Assembly (NCBI GenBank): GCA_050250665.1
Contig: JBFWOF010000030.1
Span: 12,067 to 76,066 of the forward strand
Direction of reading: 5' to 3'
From: JADKFD01 sp050250665
GTDB lineage: Bacteria; Pseudomonadota; Gammaproteobacteria; Xanthomonadales; SZUA-5
DNA length: 64,000 nt
Shown: positions 1 through 9,164 of the stretch, in pieces
Layout of the letters: every line of letters begins with the position of its first letter
How positions within the stretch are numbered: the first letter of the stretch is position 1
Made by a program: the position numbers and the translations under genes
Notes under the pieces: generated by a model
What the model saw: only the letters and a program-made list of their open reading frames with translations
Told to the model about the DNA's origin: nothing
The model's database searches: none

Positions 1-10
1 GGCGGCCGGT

Positions 11-189
11 GTTGGGCACGCTGCGCTTAGCCCAACGGTCATGGCTGCGGGCCACTCGCCATCATGAAAGTCGCTGGTGCCATGACCGTTGCGTAGGGTT
101 TCTTGCCTAACCCCTCCCCAGCCCTCCCCGAACATCGGGGAGGGAGCGACAGCACTCGCATGAACGACTTTCACGGCAACCTACATCAG
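11..189. repeat. Dispersed ~180-bp hairpin element, copy 1
   Basis: This non-coding element fills most of the space before the first gene. It starts with a GTTGGGCACGCTGCGCTTAG module. A hairpin follows whose 12-bp arms lie at 34-45 and 79-90 (AACGGTCATGGC and its complement), and then a second hairpin at about 127-145 (CTCCCCGA-ACA-TCGGGGAG). The same order of blocks recurs inverted at 47383-47549 and direct at 51228-51476. I see no ORF of convincing composition in it. The remaining bases up to 291 end in a C-rich stretch (251-270) like the 7-bp satellites seen later in the window. Confidence 0.75.
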
Positions 190-291
190 CTTGCGCAGCC
201 GTCCCGGTGCCCACGACTTGATTGATCGCTCGCAGGTGCTAGCCTTCCCGCGCCCCTTGCCCCGTGCCCCTTTCCTCAATCGCCGCCTGCC

Positions 292-444
292 ATGCTCGAT
301 ATCCTGCGTGAACTCTGGTCCTTCCTGCGCGAGCGGAAGAAATATTGGCTGATGCCAATCGTGCTGGTGCTGGTGGCCATCGGCGGCATTCTGATTGCCG
401 TCAAGGGCTCGGTGATCGCGCCCTTCATCTACACGCTGTTCTGA
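292..444 (+). CDS. DUF5989 family small membrane protein
   Basis: This is a 50-residue protein with a charged N-terminus (LRERKKYW), one membrane segment at about residues 21-37 (MPIVLVLVAIGGILIAVKG) and the ending SVIAPFIYTLF. That ending and length are characteristic of the DUF5989 family as I know it. Members usually sit beside SxtJ-like membrane proteins and large carbamoyltransferases; any such partner would lie to the left of this window. The ATG at 292 is the only sensible start. The stop is 6 bp before the next gene, so the two may be co-transcribed. The molecular function of the family is unknown. Confidence 0.8.
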   Translation: MLDILRELWSFLRERKKYWLMPIVLVLVAIGGILIAVKGSVIAPFIYTLF

Positions 445-450
445 GGCGGC

Positions 451-846
451 ATGGGCGATTTTGTCAATCACGGGGATGTGCTCTACCAGGGTGGCTGTCA
501 CTGTGGCGCCGTGCGCTTTCGCTTCCGCGGCCCGGATCAACTCGATGTCCTGGAGTGCAACTGCTCGATCTGCGCGATGACCGGCTATTTGCATGTGACC
601 GTTCCGCATGCCGCTTTCGAGTTGCTGACGCCGCCCGAGGCATTGAGCGAATACCGTTTCGGCACCGGTCTGGCCCGCCATCTGTTCTGCCGGCACTGCG
701 GCATCAAGAGCTACTACCAGCCGCGTTCGCACCCCGATTGTTACAGCGTCAATCTGCGCTGTATCGAAGGTGGCGCCGCCCATCTCGGTCATCTGGAGCG
801 CTTCGACGGACGCCACTGGGAAGCCGCCGCAGCCAAGCTCTCGTAG
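451..846 (+). CDS. GFA (glutathione-dependent formaldehyde-activating) family zinc protein
   Basis: This 131-residue protein has the seven-cysteine pattern of the GFA/Mss4-like fold: GCHCG at C16/C18, CNCSIC at C36/C38/C41, and FCRHCG at C80/C83. C16, C18, C80 and C83 would form the structural zinc site and C36, C38 and C41 the second, catalytic-type zinc site. The founding member, Paracoccus Gfa, was described as speeding the formation of S-hydroxymethylglutathione, but most relatives are uncharacterised, so only the family is assigned. The length is normal. The stop codon TAG lies inside a GTAGGTGCGAC sequence, a variant of the repeat family that fills the next 370 bp. Confidence 0.85.
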   Translation: MGDFVNHGDVLYQGGCHCGAVRFRFRGPDQLDVLECNCSICAMTGYLHVTVPHAAFELLTPPEALSEYRFGTGLARHLFCRHCGIKSYYQPRSHPDCYSVNLRCIEGGAAHLGHLERFDGRHWEAAAAKLS

Positions 847-1221
847 GTGCGACTGGGACACTGCCGCGGCCAGGCTCTCGTAGGAGCGACCTCGCGTCGC
901 GACCCGCGTGCCGTTGGTCGTCGCAAGAATCGGAATCCGCGGTGGGTTGCGGTCTGGAGCAGGACGCAGAGGACGCAGAGGAAGAGCAGAAAGAACGCCG
1001 AGAAGAGCAAAAATCATGCGGGATCAGCTTCTCTCTGCGTTCTTTGCGACTCTTTGCGTTCTCCGCGTTGAAGATCTTGTTGGCCAACGGCAGGAGTTCT
1101 GCCGGTCTTGCCAGCGGATCTTACGGACCATTGCGACGCCGGGTTGCCCGCAGGCGCGGCGCCGGTCGCGACGCGAGGTCGCTCCTACTGTCGAGGCGCG
1201 GGTCGCGACGCGAGGTCGCTC
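847..1221. repeat. Repeat-filled gap between convergent genes
   Basis: No gene is seen here. GTAGGAGCGACC-type units lie at about 879-906 and, inverted, twice at 1164-1228. Between them (955-1075) is a block of the GCAGAG/CTCTGC family: a purine-rich half (GACGCAGAGGACGCAGAGG) followed by a pyrimidine-rich half (CTCTCTGCGTTCTTTGCG), which could fold into a long imperfect hairpin. The units abut the stop codons of both flanking convergent genes and could act as a bidirectional transcription end; that is inference. Confidence 0.7.
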
Positions 1222-2379
1222 CTACCGTGGGCTGTAGCCGGTCAGCTCCAGATAGCCCTCGCCGCTGATGGCTTGTCCTGCACGCAGCCCTCGGGCATCG
1301 ATGGCGCCTTCCCAATAGCGGGTGGAGGTGTCGAGTTCCTGGTCTTCTCGCAGTGGTGTGATGTCCAGCTCCAGACCTAGTGATGCCGAGTGCAGGCGCC
1401 AGCGCACGGGCCAGGAGACGCCGGTCTTCGGGCTCAACCAGTGTCCGCTGGGCTCGATCTCGACATCGTCAGCGGTCAGCGCCTGCACTGCGCCGTCGGC
1501 CGCGATCAGGCTGCCATGACGGGCGACCACCTGATCCTGCCGATCGCGGATATTGAACAGCATCAGCGCGCTGCCGTCGCTCAGTCGCAGCGAGAACCAG
1601 TCCCAGCCGACCTGATCAGCGGCGAGCACGCCCGAGGTCCATTCATGGTCGTACCAGGCCTGGCCGCTGACTTCGGAAGTGCTGGTTCCGATCTGGATCT
1701 GACCGACCGCCGCAAGCCCGGGATAGCTGTAATAGGCTGAGGCACTGCCGGGTGCATCGGATTTGCGGCCGTAGCCTGATTCGCCATGCAGCACCGGCGA
1801 GTCGGTGCCGCTCAAGGACATTCGGTAGCGGAATCCGGTGCCGCCACAATCGAGTTCCAGCGGCAGGAATGCCTCTGCGCTGGCACTCGCGATCGAACAA
1901 TCATTGGCCCAGACCCGCCAGGGATTGCTCTGCGCACCGGCGAGGCCCGCCGCGCCGCGGGCCCAGTGTTCGTCGTAGAGAAAGCGGTCGCCGTCGATAT
2001 CGGTTACCGCCGCATGCGCCAGATAGATCTGCTGTCCGCTCCAGTCACTGCGCGCAGCGGCGTCTTCCGGCTGCAGACCGTAGCGGAACAACGCCACCTG
2101 GGTGCCGAAGCGTCGGCCCTGTGGGCTTTGCACGCGGGCCGTGAGGTACCACCATTCGATGCGCTGGCGCGGATGGGCAGCGTGATCGCGTGGGAACGCC
2201 AGTTCCAGGGGGGATTCGATGCGCTCGAAGCTCTGGTCACTGGCGGAAGACAGCGTACGTGACAGCGAAGTGCTCGAGTCGGTTTCCGGCGGTGGGGTGG
2301 TGCAGGCGGTGAGCATCAGACCCAGGATCGCGGGCAGAGCCCGCTCCCACAGTTGGCGCAGTCCTGAGCTTCTTCTCAC
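1222..2379 (-). CDS. AttH/CrtC-like lipocalin-domain lipoprotein of an ABC exporter operon
   Basis: This 385-residue protein starts with a lipoprotein signal (ILGLMLTACTTPP; Cys in the lipobox LTAC). It continues into the double lipocalin-like fold shared by AttH and carotenoid 1,2-hydratase, with the motifs RIEWWYLTARV, GTQVALFRYGL and WYDHEWTSG. It is the last gene of a three-gene operon with an ABC ATPase and an FtsX-type permease, and overlaps the permease stop by 4 bp (ATGA). This is the AttEFGH-type arrangement, where the lipocalin protein is thought to act with the transporter outside the inner membrane; substrate unknown. A carotenoid hydratase role is unlikely because no carotenoid gene is near. 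The TAG stop is part of a GTAGGAGCGACC repeat. Confidence 0.85.
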   Translation of the reverse strand: MRRSSGLRQLWERALPAILGLMLTACTTPPPETDSSTSLSRTLSSASDQSFERIESPLELAFPRDHAAHPRQRIEWWYLTARVQSPQGRRFGTQVALFRYGLQPEDAAARSDWSGQQIYLAHAAVTDIDGDRFLYDEHWARGAAGLAGAQSNPWRVWANDCSIASASAEAFLPLELDCGGTGFRYRMSLSGTDSPVLHGESGYGRKSDAPGSASAYYSYPGLAAVGQIQIGTSTSEVSGQAWYDHEWTSGVLAADQVGWDWFSLRLSDGSALMLFNIRDRQDQVVARHGSLIAADGAVQALTADDVEIEPSGHWLSPKTGVSWPVRWRLHSASLGLELDITPLREDQELDTSTRYWEGAIDARGLRAGQAISGEGYLELTGYSPR

Positions 2380-4907
2380 AACGGCGATTCCCGCAGTTGC
2401 TGCGCCAGGGTCTGGCGGCGCTGGGTTCGGGCTGGCAGCGTGCCGGCGAGCATGGCGCTGACCACCGCCACGGCGGTGGCGGTCAGCAGCTGATCCCAGG
2501 GCAGCTGCAGCTGCATGCTCCAGCCGAAGGAGCGGCGGTTGATGACTTCAATCAACAGCAGGGCCAGAGCGATCCCGATCGGCAAGGCCAGCAGGCCGGC
2601 GATCAGGCCCAGCAGACTGGCTTGCAGCCATTGCAGTCGCAACAGGCGGGCAGCGGACAGTCCCAGACTGCGCAGCAGCGCGAACTCGCGCTGACGTTCG
2701 ATCGCCAGCGCCGACAATGCCCCGACCACGGCCACGATCGCGATCAGGCCCGCCAGCAGCCGCAGCAGATCGGTCACGGCAAAAGTGCGGGCAAACACGG
2801 CCAGCGTGCGCTCCCGGATCGAGGCCGCAGACACCACCTGCACGCCGGGCTGATCGGCGCTCAGGGCTTCCAGCGCGAGGGTCATCGGCGCCATCGAACC
2901 GGGGTCGGCATAGACGCCGATGGCGCCGACCGCACCATCGGCAAATCGCTTTCGATACTCATCCAGCCGCAGTGTCAGCACGCCCTGGGAAGACGCATAG
3001 TCGCGATAGATGGCGGCAATCCGTACCGGCGCCAGTCCTTGTGCGCCAGGCAGCGCCAGATCGTCCCCCACCTGCAACTTCAGGCGTGTTGCCAGTGGTT
3101 CGCTGATGAGGGCGTCGCCGGCGGCAAACTGCAGCCAGACGTGCTCCGTGTCTGCGCTGATCCAGTCGAAACCGTCGCGGGCTTCGGCAGGCAGATCCAG
3201 GCCGACCACGTCAATGGGGCCGCTGTCGAGCAGTCGCTGGCTGCGCCGGGTCTGACTGAGATGACGCACGCCGGGTAGCGCGCTGGCGGCCGCGATCAGA
3301 CTGGGGGGCAGCGCACCGCGGCCGCGCGCGGAGACGTAGACATCGGCCTGCAGGCTGCGATCGATCCATTGCGACACGGCGCTGCGGAAGCTGTGGATCA
3401 TGCTGCTCATGCCGATCACGGTGGCGATGGCCAGACACAGGGCCGCCAGCGCGATGCCGGTGCGGCCGAGGCCCCGACGGCTGCCGGCCAGCAGCCATTG
3501 CGGCAGCACCCGGCCGCCGCGCAGACCGCTTTCCATCAGCAGCAGCATGCCGTAGGCCAGCCAGGGCACCAGTCCCAGCGCTGCGATCAGGCAGATGAAG
3601 AGGGCGACAAAGGCATTGCCCAGATTCTCCGGTCCCAGTTTCAGCAAGGCAGCGCCCAGCGCCAGCAGCAGCAGGGAGGGCAGGGCCAGGCCGCGGATCC
3701 GGCGCGCCTGGGCGCTGGCCGCCGCATCGGTTTCCGAAGAGCGTCCCAGAGCACTCAGGGTGCTTTTTCCAAGTACATCAAGCAGCGGCAGCGTGACCGC
3801 CACCAGCGCGCCCAGCATCGACAAGCCCAGCGCCTTGACCCACAGCCATGGTGCGATGCTCAGCCCGCCGCTGGCGCCGCGGCCGTACAGCTCGGCATAG
3901 GTGCCGTCGATGCCGACCAGCAGCAAGCGGCCCAGAACCATGCCCAGCGCGATGCCGACCAGCGCCGCGATCAGACCGACCAGCGCGGCCTCCGTCAGCA
4001 GCACGGTCGCCAACAGCCGACGGCCAACGCCGAGCGCGCGCCACAGGCCGATGGTGGGAGCGCGCCTGAGCGTGAGGAAACTCAGCGTCTGAAACACCAC
4101 GAACAGCCCGACCAGCAGTGCCAGCAGGCTGAGCGCCTTGAGGTTGATCTCGAAGGCCCGACTCATCGACGCCAGCTGGGTGTCCTGCTCGGTGGTAGCC
4201 AGCAGTCGCAATCCGCCGGGCAGTGTCCGGGCGATACGCTCGGCGGTCGGGAGATCGATCTGCAGATCGATGCGGCTGTAGCCGCTGCCGTGCAGAGCCC
4301 GCTGCGCCGCGGCCATATCCAGAATCACCCATTCGCGCGCCGCTGGCGGGATCGCGTCGTCGGCAATCAGTCCGCGCACCACGAATTCCAGATCGCGGCC
4401 GTCGACGCGCAGGCGCAGGGCGGAATGGGCTTGAAGGCCCAGTTGCCGGGCCATGCCGGAGCCGATCAGGATCCCATCGGCATCGCCGATGAGCTGACGA
4501 AAGGAAATGGCCTGATCCTCGGAGTCGCCGCTGTCGCCGGAGAGCCAGGGGCGCATCTGCAGCTCGCTGATCGGGTCGATGCCGAACAGGCGCAGTCGCC
4601 GCCCATCCGCTGCGTGTATCGCTTCCAGATCGATCACCGGGGCGCTGCGCCGCAGGCCCTGCTGTCGCAGTTCGGCCAGCAGCGACTGCGGCACCGGATC
4701 GGCGTCACTGATGATCTGATGGGTCGCGGCGCCCGACAGAGTCCGGCGGGCGTCGGTGAATGCCGATTGTGCGCTGTCGATGGAAACGTCGATGGCTACC
4801 ACGACGGCAACGCTCAGACTCAACCCCAGCAACATCAGTAGCGCCTGCCCCGGCGCCCGGCAGTGCTCCTGGTACAGCGCCAACAGCAATCGTCGCAGCG
4901 CGTTCAA
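2376..4907 (-). CDS. ABC transporter permease, double FtsX domain
   Basis: This 843-residue inner-membrane protein begins with a cytoplasmic N-terminus and a first helix (ALLMLLGLSLSVAVVVAIDV). A large periplasmic MacB-PCD-like domain follows, then two FtsX modules. The first spans about residues 250-380 (KALSLLALLVGLFVVFQTL). The second is C-terminal (DLLRLLAGLIAIVAVVGALS to the closing helices), with a second periplasmic domain between them. The size and duplicated topology fit the AttFG/YbbP-like permeases that extract lipids or lipoproteins rather than import solutes. The start overlaps the ATPase stop by 4 bp and the stop overlaps the lipoprotein start by 4 bp, so translation is coupled. 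The exported substrate cannot be told from sequence. Confidence 0.9.
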   Translation of the reverse strand: MNALRRLLLALYQEHCRAPGQALLMLLGLSLSVAVVVAIDVSIDSAQSAFTDARRTLSGAATHQIISDADPVPQSLLAELRQQGLRRSAPVIDLEAIHAADGRRLRLFGIDPISELQMRPWLSGDSGDSEDQAISFRQLIGDADGILIGSGMARQLGLQAHSALRLRVDGRDLEFVVRGLIADDAIPPAAREWVILDMAAAQRALHGSGYSRIDLQIDLPTAERIARTLPGGLRLLATTEQDTQLASMSRAFEINLKALSLLALLVGLFVVFQTLSFLTLRRAPTIGLWRALGVGRRLLATVLLTEAALVGLIAALVGIALGMVLGRLLLVGIDGTYAELYGRGASGGLSIAPWLWVKALGLSMLGALVAVTLPLLDVLGKSTLSALGRSSETDAAASAQARRIRGLALPSLLLLALGAALLKLGPENLGNAFVALFICLIAALGLVPWLAYGMLLLMESGLRGGRVLPQWLLAGSRRGLGRTGIALAALCLAIATVIGMSSMIHSFRSAVSQWIDRSLQADVYVSARGRGALPPSLIAAASALPGVRHLSQTRRSQRLLDSGPIDVVGLDLPAEARDGFDWISADTEHVWLQFAAGDALISEPLATRLKLQVGDDLALPGAQGLAPVRIAAIYRDYASSQGVLTLRLDEYRKRFADGAVGAIGVYADPGSMAPMTLALEALSADQPGVQVVSAASIRERTLAVFARTFAVTDLLRLLAGLIAIVAVVGALSALAIERQREFALLRSLGLSAARLLRLQWLQASLLGLIAGLLALPIGIALALLLIEVINRRSFGWSMQLQLPWDQLLTATAVAVVSAMLAGTLPARTQRRQTLAQQLRESPL

Positions 4908-5563
4908 GCGTCGACCAGCTGGCCGTTGGCGATGCGCAGCAAACGATCCGCCTGACCCATCACCTCCTGGGCGTGGGTGGCGATCACCAGGCTGGCACCG
5001 CGCTCCCTGCAGGCACCGATCAGCAGGCGCATCACCGCAGAGGCGTTGTCGGCATCCAGGCTTCCGGTGGGTTCGTCGGCCAGCAGCACGGCCGGTTGAT
5101 GCACCAGCGCCCGGGCCACCGCCACCCGCTGTTGCTGGCCACCGGACAGCTGATCGGCATAACGCGCCGCCAGTTCGCCCAGGCCGAGTTCATCGAGCAG
5201 GGCGGCCGCGCGAATGCGCGATTCGCGGGCCGTCGCGCCATTGAGCTCCAGCGGCAGGCGCAGATTGTCCAGCGCCGTCAGTGTAGGCACCAGGTTGTAG
5301 CTCTGGAACACCAGCCCCAGATGCTGGCGGCGGAAGGACGTGCGCTGTTCTTCGGTGAGGGCGGTGAGATCGGTGTCGCCGAAGCAGACTCGACCCGCGT
5401 TGGGCGTGTCGATGCCGGCGAGCAGGTGCAGCAAGGTGGATTTGCCGGCACCGCTGCGTCCGACCAGCGCAACACAGAGACCCGACTCGATCCGCAGATC
5501 GATGCCATCGAGCACCGGGACAAGGCCGAAGCTGCGGGTCAGGCCGGAGACATTGATATCCAT
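4904..5563 (-). CDS. ABC transporter ATP-binding protein (LolD/MacB type)
   Basis: This 219-residue ATPase has a complete set of motifs: Walker A GRSGAGKST, Q-loop around LGLVFQSYNLVPTLTALDN, signature LSGGQQQRVAVARAL, and Walker B VLLADEPTGSLD followed by the switch His in VIATHA. The FQSYNLVP/LTALDN wording is typical of the LolD/MacB/FtsE class, which pairs with FtsX-fold permeases. It is the first gene of the operon and would energise the permease encoded next to it. It starts at an ATG 210 bp from the neighbouring isomerase gene; the intervening space holds a CACGTAG hairpin that may separate the two transcripts. Confidence 0.93.
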   Translation of the reverse strand: MDINVSGLTRSFGLVPVLDGIDLRIESGLCVALVGRSGAGKSTLLHLLAGIDTPNAGRVCFGDTDLTALTEEQRTSFRRQHLGLVFQSYNLVPTLTALDNLRLPLELNGATARESRIRAAALLDELGLGELAARYADQLSGGQQQRVAVARALVHQPAVLLADEPTGSLDADNASAVMRLLIGACRERGASLVIATHAQEVMGQADRLLRIANGQLVDA

Positions 5564-5663
5564 GTCGGGCAGCTTGTCAGTAGCGAGGTGAAGCCGTGAT
5601 GTTGCCGTGGCTGGGGCGGCCCAGTGTGTCAGAGGTGCTGAAGGTCATGCTGCACGCGCAACG

Positions 5664-5730
5664 GCTACGTGACAGCGACTCCATCGAGCCCGGCTGTCAC
5701 GTAGCCCGCTGCGCGGGCAACGTGACCTAC
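5664..5730. repeat. CACGTAG-family hairpin pair
   Basis: This is one solitary copy of the family that forms the tandem array at 42002-42602. A GCTACGTGAC half is followed by GTCACGTAG-loop-CAACGTGACCTAC. It lies in the 211-bp gap between two minus-strand genes. The rest of the gap holds no visible gene. Confidence 0.65.
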
Positions 5731-5774
5731 CAGGTCCGAGCTACGCTGATCCATCCGGGTGGGCCAGCTGCCGA

Positions 5775-6530
5775 TCATCCGCGGGCCTTGAGACGTGCGA
5801 CCAGCGCCTGCAGCACGGATTGGGTTTCCGGGTGGAACCAGCCTTCCACGAACTCGTCGACCTGATCCGCCTTCGGCGTCTGATAGATCGCACGCAGGTC
5901 GGCGCGGGCTGATTCGCGGTTGATGCGCATGGCCCGTGGCGGCAGGCCCAGGTGGAAACGGCACCACTCCAGCGCTCGCGGGATGACCTGATCGGGGGCC
6001 GCCAGCTCATCGACCAGTCCGATACGCGCGGCTTCACTGGCGTCGATCATGTTGCCGGCCACGATATGGCGTTCGGCCTGATGCGGGCCCAGCAGTCGAC
6101 GCAAGGAAGCCAGGATGGCGGTGGGCAGCGCCAGGCCGACCTGGGTTTCGTTGAGGCCGAGCTTGAATGGACCGTCCGCCATGACCCGGTAGTCACAGTT
6201 CAACGCGACCACGGTGCCGCCCGCCGGGCTGTGGCCGGTGATGGCGGCGACAGTCGGGATTGGCGAGCAGGCAATGGCGCTGAGCACGCCGAAGAAATCG
6301 GCCCACATCGCCAGCATGCCGGCCTTGTCCAGCTTGAGCAGTGCCGGCACATCGAGGCCAGCACTGAACAGGCCCGGCCCCGCAGAGATCACCACGGCGC
6401 GCGCACCACTGTCGGGCGCCGCCCGCACCGACTGGTGCAGCAGCGCAATGAGTTCGGGCGACAGCGCATTGACCGGCGGCCGGGCCAGACGCAGTTCCAG
6501 AATGTCTTCGTGCTTGATCTTGTCCAGCAT
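5775..6530 (-). CDS. Enoyl-CoA delta-isomerase/hydratase family (ECI1-like)
   Basis: This crotonase-fold protein of about 251 residues should act on acyl-CoA thioesters, shifting a cis/trans-3 double bond to trans-2 so that beta-oxidation of unsaturated fatty acids can go on. The oxyanion-hole segments are present (FSAGLDVPALL and GHSPAGGTVVALNCDYR). The block LGLNETQVGLALP matches the mitochondrial isomerase ECI1 around its catalytic Glu better than classical hydratases, which carry two Glu residues. An ATG at 6566 would add 12 residues but has no better ribosome site; 6530 leaves more room for the divergent promoters between this gene and the copper chaperone. No other beta-oxidation gene lies nearby. 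Confidence 0.8.
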   Translation of the reverse strand: MLDKIKHEDILELRLARPPVNALSPELIALLHQSVRAAPDSGARAVVISAGPGLFSAGLDVPALLKLDKAGMLAMWADFFGVLSAIACSPIPTVAAITGHSPAGGTVVALNCDYRVMADGPFKLGLNETQVGLALPTAILASLRRLLGPHQAERHIVAGNMIDASEAARIGLVDELAAPDQVIPRALEWCRFHLGLPPRAMRINRESARADLRAIYQTPKADQVDEFVEGWFHPETQSVLQALVARLKARG

Positions 6531-6607
6531 GCGGTTCACCGGTGGCAGGTTCAGGTGCCCGAACATAACATCGGCGCATGGAATTCACGCTCAAGGGAGT
6601 TCATCGA

Positions 6608-7036
6608 ATGAAGACGAGATGCTTGTTGGTGGGATGGATGATGTTCGGCAGTCAGGCCTGGGCCTGCGGAGAACTGACCACGGCCGATGCCTGGGTGCGC
6701 CTGGCGCCACCGGGGGCGGCGGTCATGGCCGGTTATCTGACCCTGTCGAACAGCAGCGAGCAATCGGTGCTGGTTCAGGGCGCCAGCTCGGCCGACTTCG
6801 ACAAGGCCGAGCTGCACAGCATGAGCATGGATGGCGGCGTCATGCAGATGCGCAAGCTGGAGCTGATCGAAGTGAAGGTGGGTCAGGAAATCAAGCTCGC
6901 GCCCGGCGGCAATCATCTGATGCTGATCGGGCCCAAGCGCAGCTTCAAGGCCGGCGACCAGATCGATGTGGCGCTGAACTTGTGTGAAGACGAGCAGCAG
7001 CTAGTCAAGTTCACGGTGCGCGAGTCGGCGCCCTGA
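6608..7036 (+). CDS. PCu(A)C periplasmic copper chaperone
   Basis: This 142-residue precursor has a short signal peptide ending near AWACGE. Its mature domain carries the exact copper-ligand spacing of the PCu(A)C family: H70-X10-M81-X21-H103-X-M105. Such proteins bind Cu(I) in the periplasm and, in several bacteria, deliver it for assembly of the CuA site of cytochrome c oxidase. The ATG at 6608 is preferred because AGGGAG lies just upstream, whereas the upstream in-frame ATG at 6578 lacks a ribosome site and would spoil the signal peptide. No Sco or oxidase gene lies next to it, so the partner is encoded elsewhere. Confidence 0.9.
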   Translation: MKTRCLLVGWMMFGSQAWACGELTTADAWVRLAPPGAAVMAGYLTLSNSSEQSVLVQGASSADFDKAELHSMSMDGGVMQMRKLELIEVKVGQEIKLAPGGNHLMLIGPKRSFKAGDQIDVALNLCEDEQQLVKFTVRESAP

Positions 7037-7060
7037 GGTTTCCGTCAAAGGGCGCAGATC

Positions 7061-8062
7061 CGCTGCCCTGGAGGGCGCCGCGCTGCGGCGCCGCTTTGCG
7101 CGGGGCAACAGCGGCCGCGCAGGCGCGCGTCCCTCCTCGAAGCCGCTGCGACTGGCTCCTGCACGTGATCGGGCTGGCCAAGGTCCTGCACATTCCGAGC
7201 ATGTCACCGCGCATTGGACATCCGAACGCTCTTCTTCGCGTCCTCTCTGCTTTTCCTTCGCGTTCTCTGCGTCCGGCTTCTGGCCTGGTTCTGCCTCAGC
7301 GCAGGATTGTCGCCGGCAGTCGCGACGCAAGGTCGCTCCTACATCAGGAAGTGAAGGCCGGCGGTCGCGACGCGAGGTCGTTCCACAGGTGAACTACTCA
7401 GTCGCGATCATTTCACCAGCGATCGCGCCGCTGCCTGGAGGGCGCCGCTTTGCGCGGGGCAACAGCGGCCGCGCAGGCGCGCGTCCCTCCTCAAAGCCGC
7501 TGCGGCCGACTCCTGCACGTGATCGGGCTGGCCAAGGTCCTGCACATTCCGAGCATGTCACCGCGCATTGGACATCCGAACGCTCTTCTTCGCGTCCTCT
7601 CTGCTTTTCCTTTGCGTTCTCTGCGTCCGGCTTCTGGCCTGGTTCTGCCTCAGCGCAGGATTGTCGCCGGTAGTCGCGACGCGAGGTCGCTCCACAGGTG
7701 AACTACCCAGTCGCGATCATTTCACCAGCGATCGCGCCGCTGCCTGGAGGGCGCCGCGCTGCGGCGCCGCTTTGCGCGGGGCAACAGCGGCCGCGCAGGC
7801 GCGCGTCCCTCCTCAAAGCCGCTGCGGCCGACTCCTGCACGTGATCGGGCTGGCCAAGGTCCTGCACATTCCGAGCATGTCACCGCGCATTGGACATCCG
7901 AACGCTCTTCTTCGTGTCCTCTCTGCTTTTCCTTCGCGTTCCGTGCGTCCGGCTTCTGGCCTGGTTCTGCCTTAGCGCAGGATTGTCGTCGGCGGTCGCG
8001 ACGCAAGGTCGCTCCTACATCAGGAAGTGAAGGCCGGCGGTCGCGACGCGAGGTCGCTCCTA
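7061..8062. repeat. Array of three long direct repeats
   Basis: Three head-to-tail units start near 7061, 7429 and 7738 (lengths about 368, 309 and 325 bp). Each contains a CTGGAGGGCGCCGC module, a purine/pyrimidine GCAGAG-family block (CTCTCTGCTTTTCCTTCGCG) and a terminal GTCGCGACGCGAGGTCGCTCC module. Unit 2 lacks about 12 bp of the GCGCTGCGGC hairpin and about 45 bp near its end. Copies are nearly identical elsewhere, so the array looks recent. The last bases of unit 3 provide the TAG stop of the desaturase gene. ORFs in the array repeat with it and are not believed to be genes. Confidence 0.85.
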
Positions 8063-9148
8063 CAAACCTGGCGCTGCTTCGAGGGTGCGGGCGCGTGTCG
8101 GCAGGGCGTGGCGGAAGATGCGTGCGAGCACGCCGCCGTACTGGCTCCAGAAGCCGCCGGTGTTGTAGTAGACGCCGTAGCGGGCGCAGATCTCGCGCAC
8201 TTTCGGGGCCATCTCGGTGTAGCGCGGCGCCGGGATGTCCGGGAACAGATGGTGTTCGATCTGGTGGCTGAGATGGCCGCTCATCAGGTGGAACCAGCGA
8301 CCGCCTTCCAGATTGCTGGAGCCCTGGATCTGGCGCAGATACCAATGACCGCGGCTTTCGCCTTCGACCTCCGCCCGCGTGAAGATGTGGGCTTCGGTGG
8401 TGAAATGACCGCAGAAGATGATGGCGTTGGTCCACACATTGCGGATCAGGTTGGCTGCTAGGTTACCGAGCAGCACGCGTTGCCACTGCCAGAAGGCCAG
8501 TGCCGGAAACAGCACATAGTCCTTGAACAGCTGCAGGCCGGCCTTGCGCAGGAAGGGGCGCGAGCGGGTGGCCAGGTCTGTGCCGCTCATGCGGCCCTTG
8601 AACCAGCGTCCGATCTTGAGGTCGTGGATGGCCACACCCCACTGGAAATTGATCGCCAGCAGCAGATACCAGAAGGGCTGGAACAGCGCGGCCGGTGACC
8701 AGCGCTGGGCCTCGGTCAGGCGCAGCATGCCGTAGCCATAGTCGTGATCCTTGCCCAGCACATTGGTGTGATCGTGGTGCTCGACATTGTGCGAATGGCG
8801 CCAGTGATCGCCATCGCAGACGATGTCCCATTCGTAGCTCTGGGAATTCAGGCTGGGATCGTTCATCCAGTCGTACTGACCGTGCATGACGTTGTGGCCG
8901 ATCTCCATGTTCTCGAGAATCTTGGCGAAGGCCAGGCTGATCACGCCCAGCACCCAGCTGATCGGCCCGAAGCCGAACATCAGCAGCCCGCGCCCGCCGA
9001 TGGCGGCGCCCTGGGCGGTGGCGCGTATGCGCCGGATGTGGCGGGCGTCGCTCTCCCCCAGTTCATTGACCACCTGCATGCGCAGTGCGTCGAGTTCAGC
9101 TTCGAAGCTGGCCAGATGCTCGGGGCTCAATCGTGTTTTCGGATTCAT
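8060..9148 (-). CDS. Membrane fatty-acid desaturase (DesB-like)
   Basis: This di-iron acyl desaturase of 362 residues has all three His boxes: HNVMHG (from H85), HSHNVEHHDH (about 118-126) and HQIEHHLFP near residue 320. Hydrophobic segments flank the boxes. It should introduce a double bond into acyl-CoA or phospholipid acyl chains in the inner membrane using O2 and two electrons. The electron donor is the reductase encoded 16 bp upstream in the same operon, an arrangement known from Pseudomonas desC-desB. The ATG at 9148 is chosen because AAGGA sits 8 bp upstream; a longer in-frame start at 9181 would overlap the reductase. The stop TAG belongs to a GTAGGAGCGACC repeat. Confidence 0.9.
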   Translation of the reverse strand: MNPKTRLSPEHLASFEAELDALRMQVVNELGESDARHIRRIRATAQGAAIGGRGLLMFGFGPISWVLGVISLAFAKILENMEIGHNVMHGQYDWMNDPSLNSQSYEWDIVCDGDHWRHSHNVEHHDHTNVLGKDHDYGYGMLRLTEAQRWSPAALFQPFWYLLLAINFQWGVAIHDLKIGRWFKGRMSGTDLATRSRPFLRKAGLQLFKDYVLFPALAFWQWQRVLLGNLAANLIRNVWTNAIIFCGHFTTEAHIFTRAEVEGESRGHWYLRQIQGSSNLEGGRWFHLMSGHLSHQIEHHLFPDIPAPRYTEMAPKVREICARYGVYYNTGGFWSQYGGVLARIFRHALPTRARTLEAAPGL

Positions 9149-9164
9149 CGGCAGGTCCTTGGGT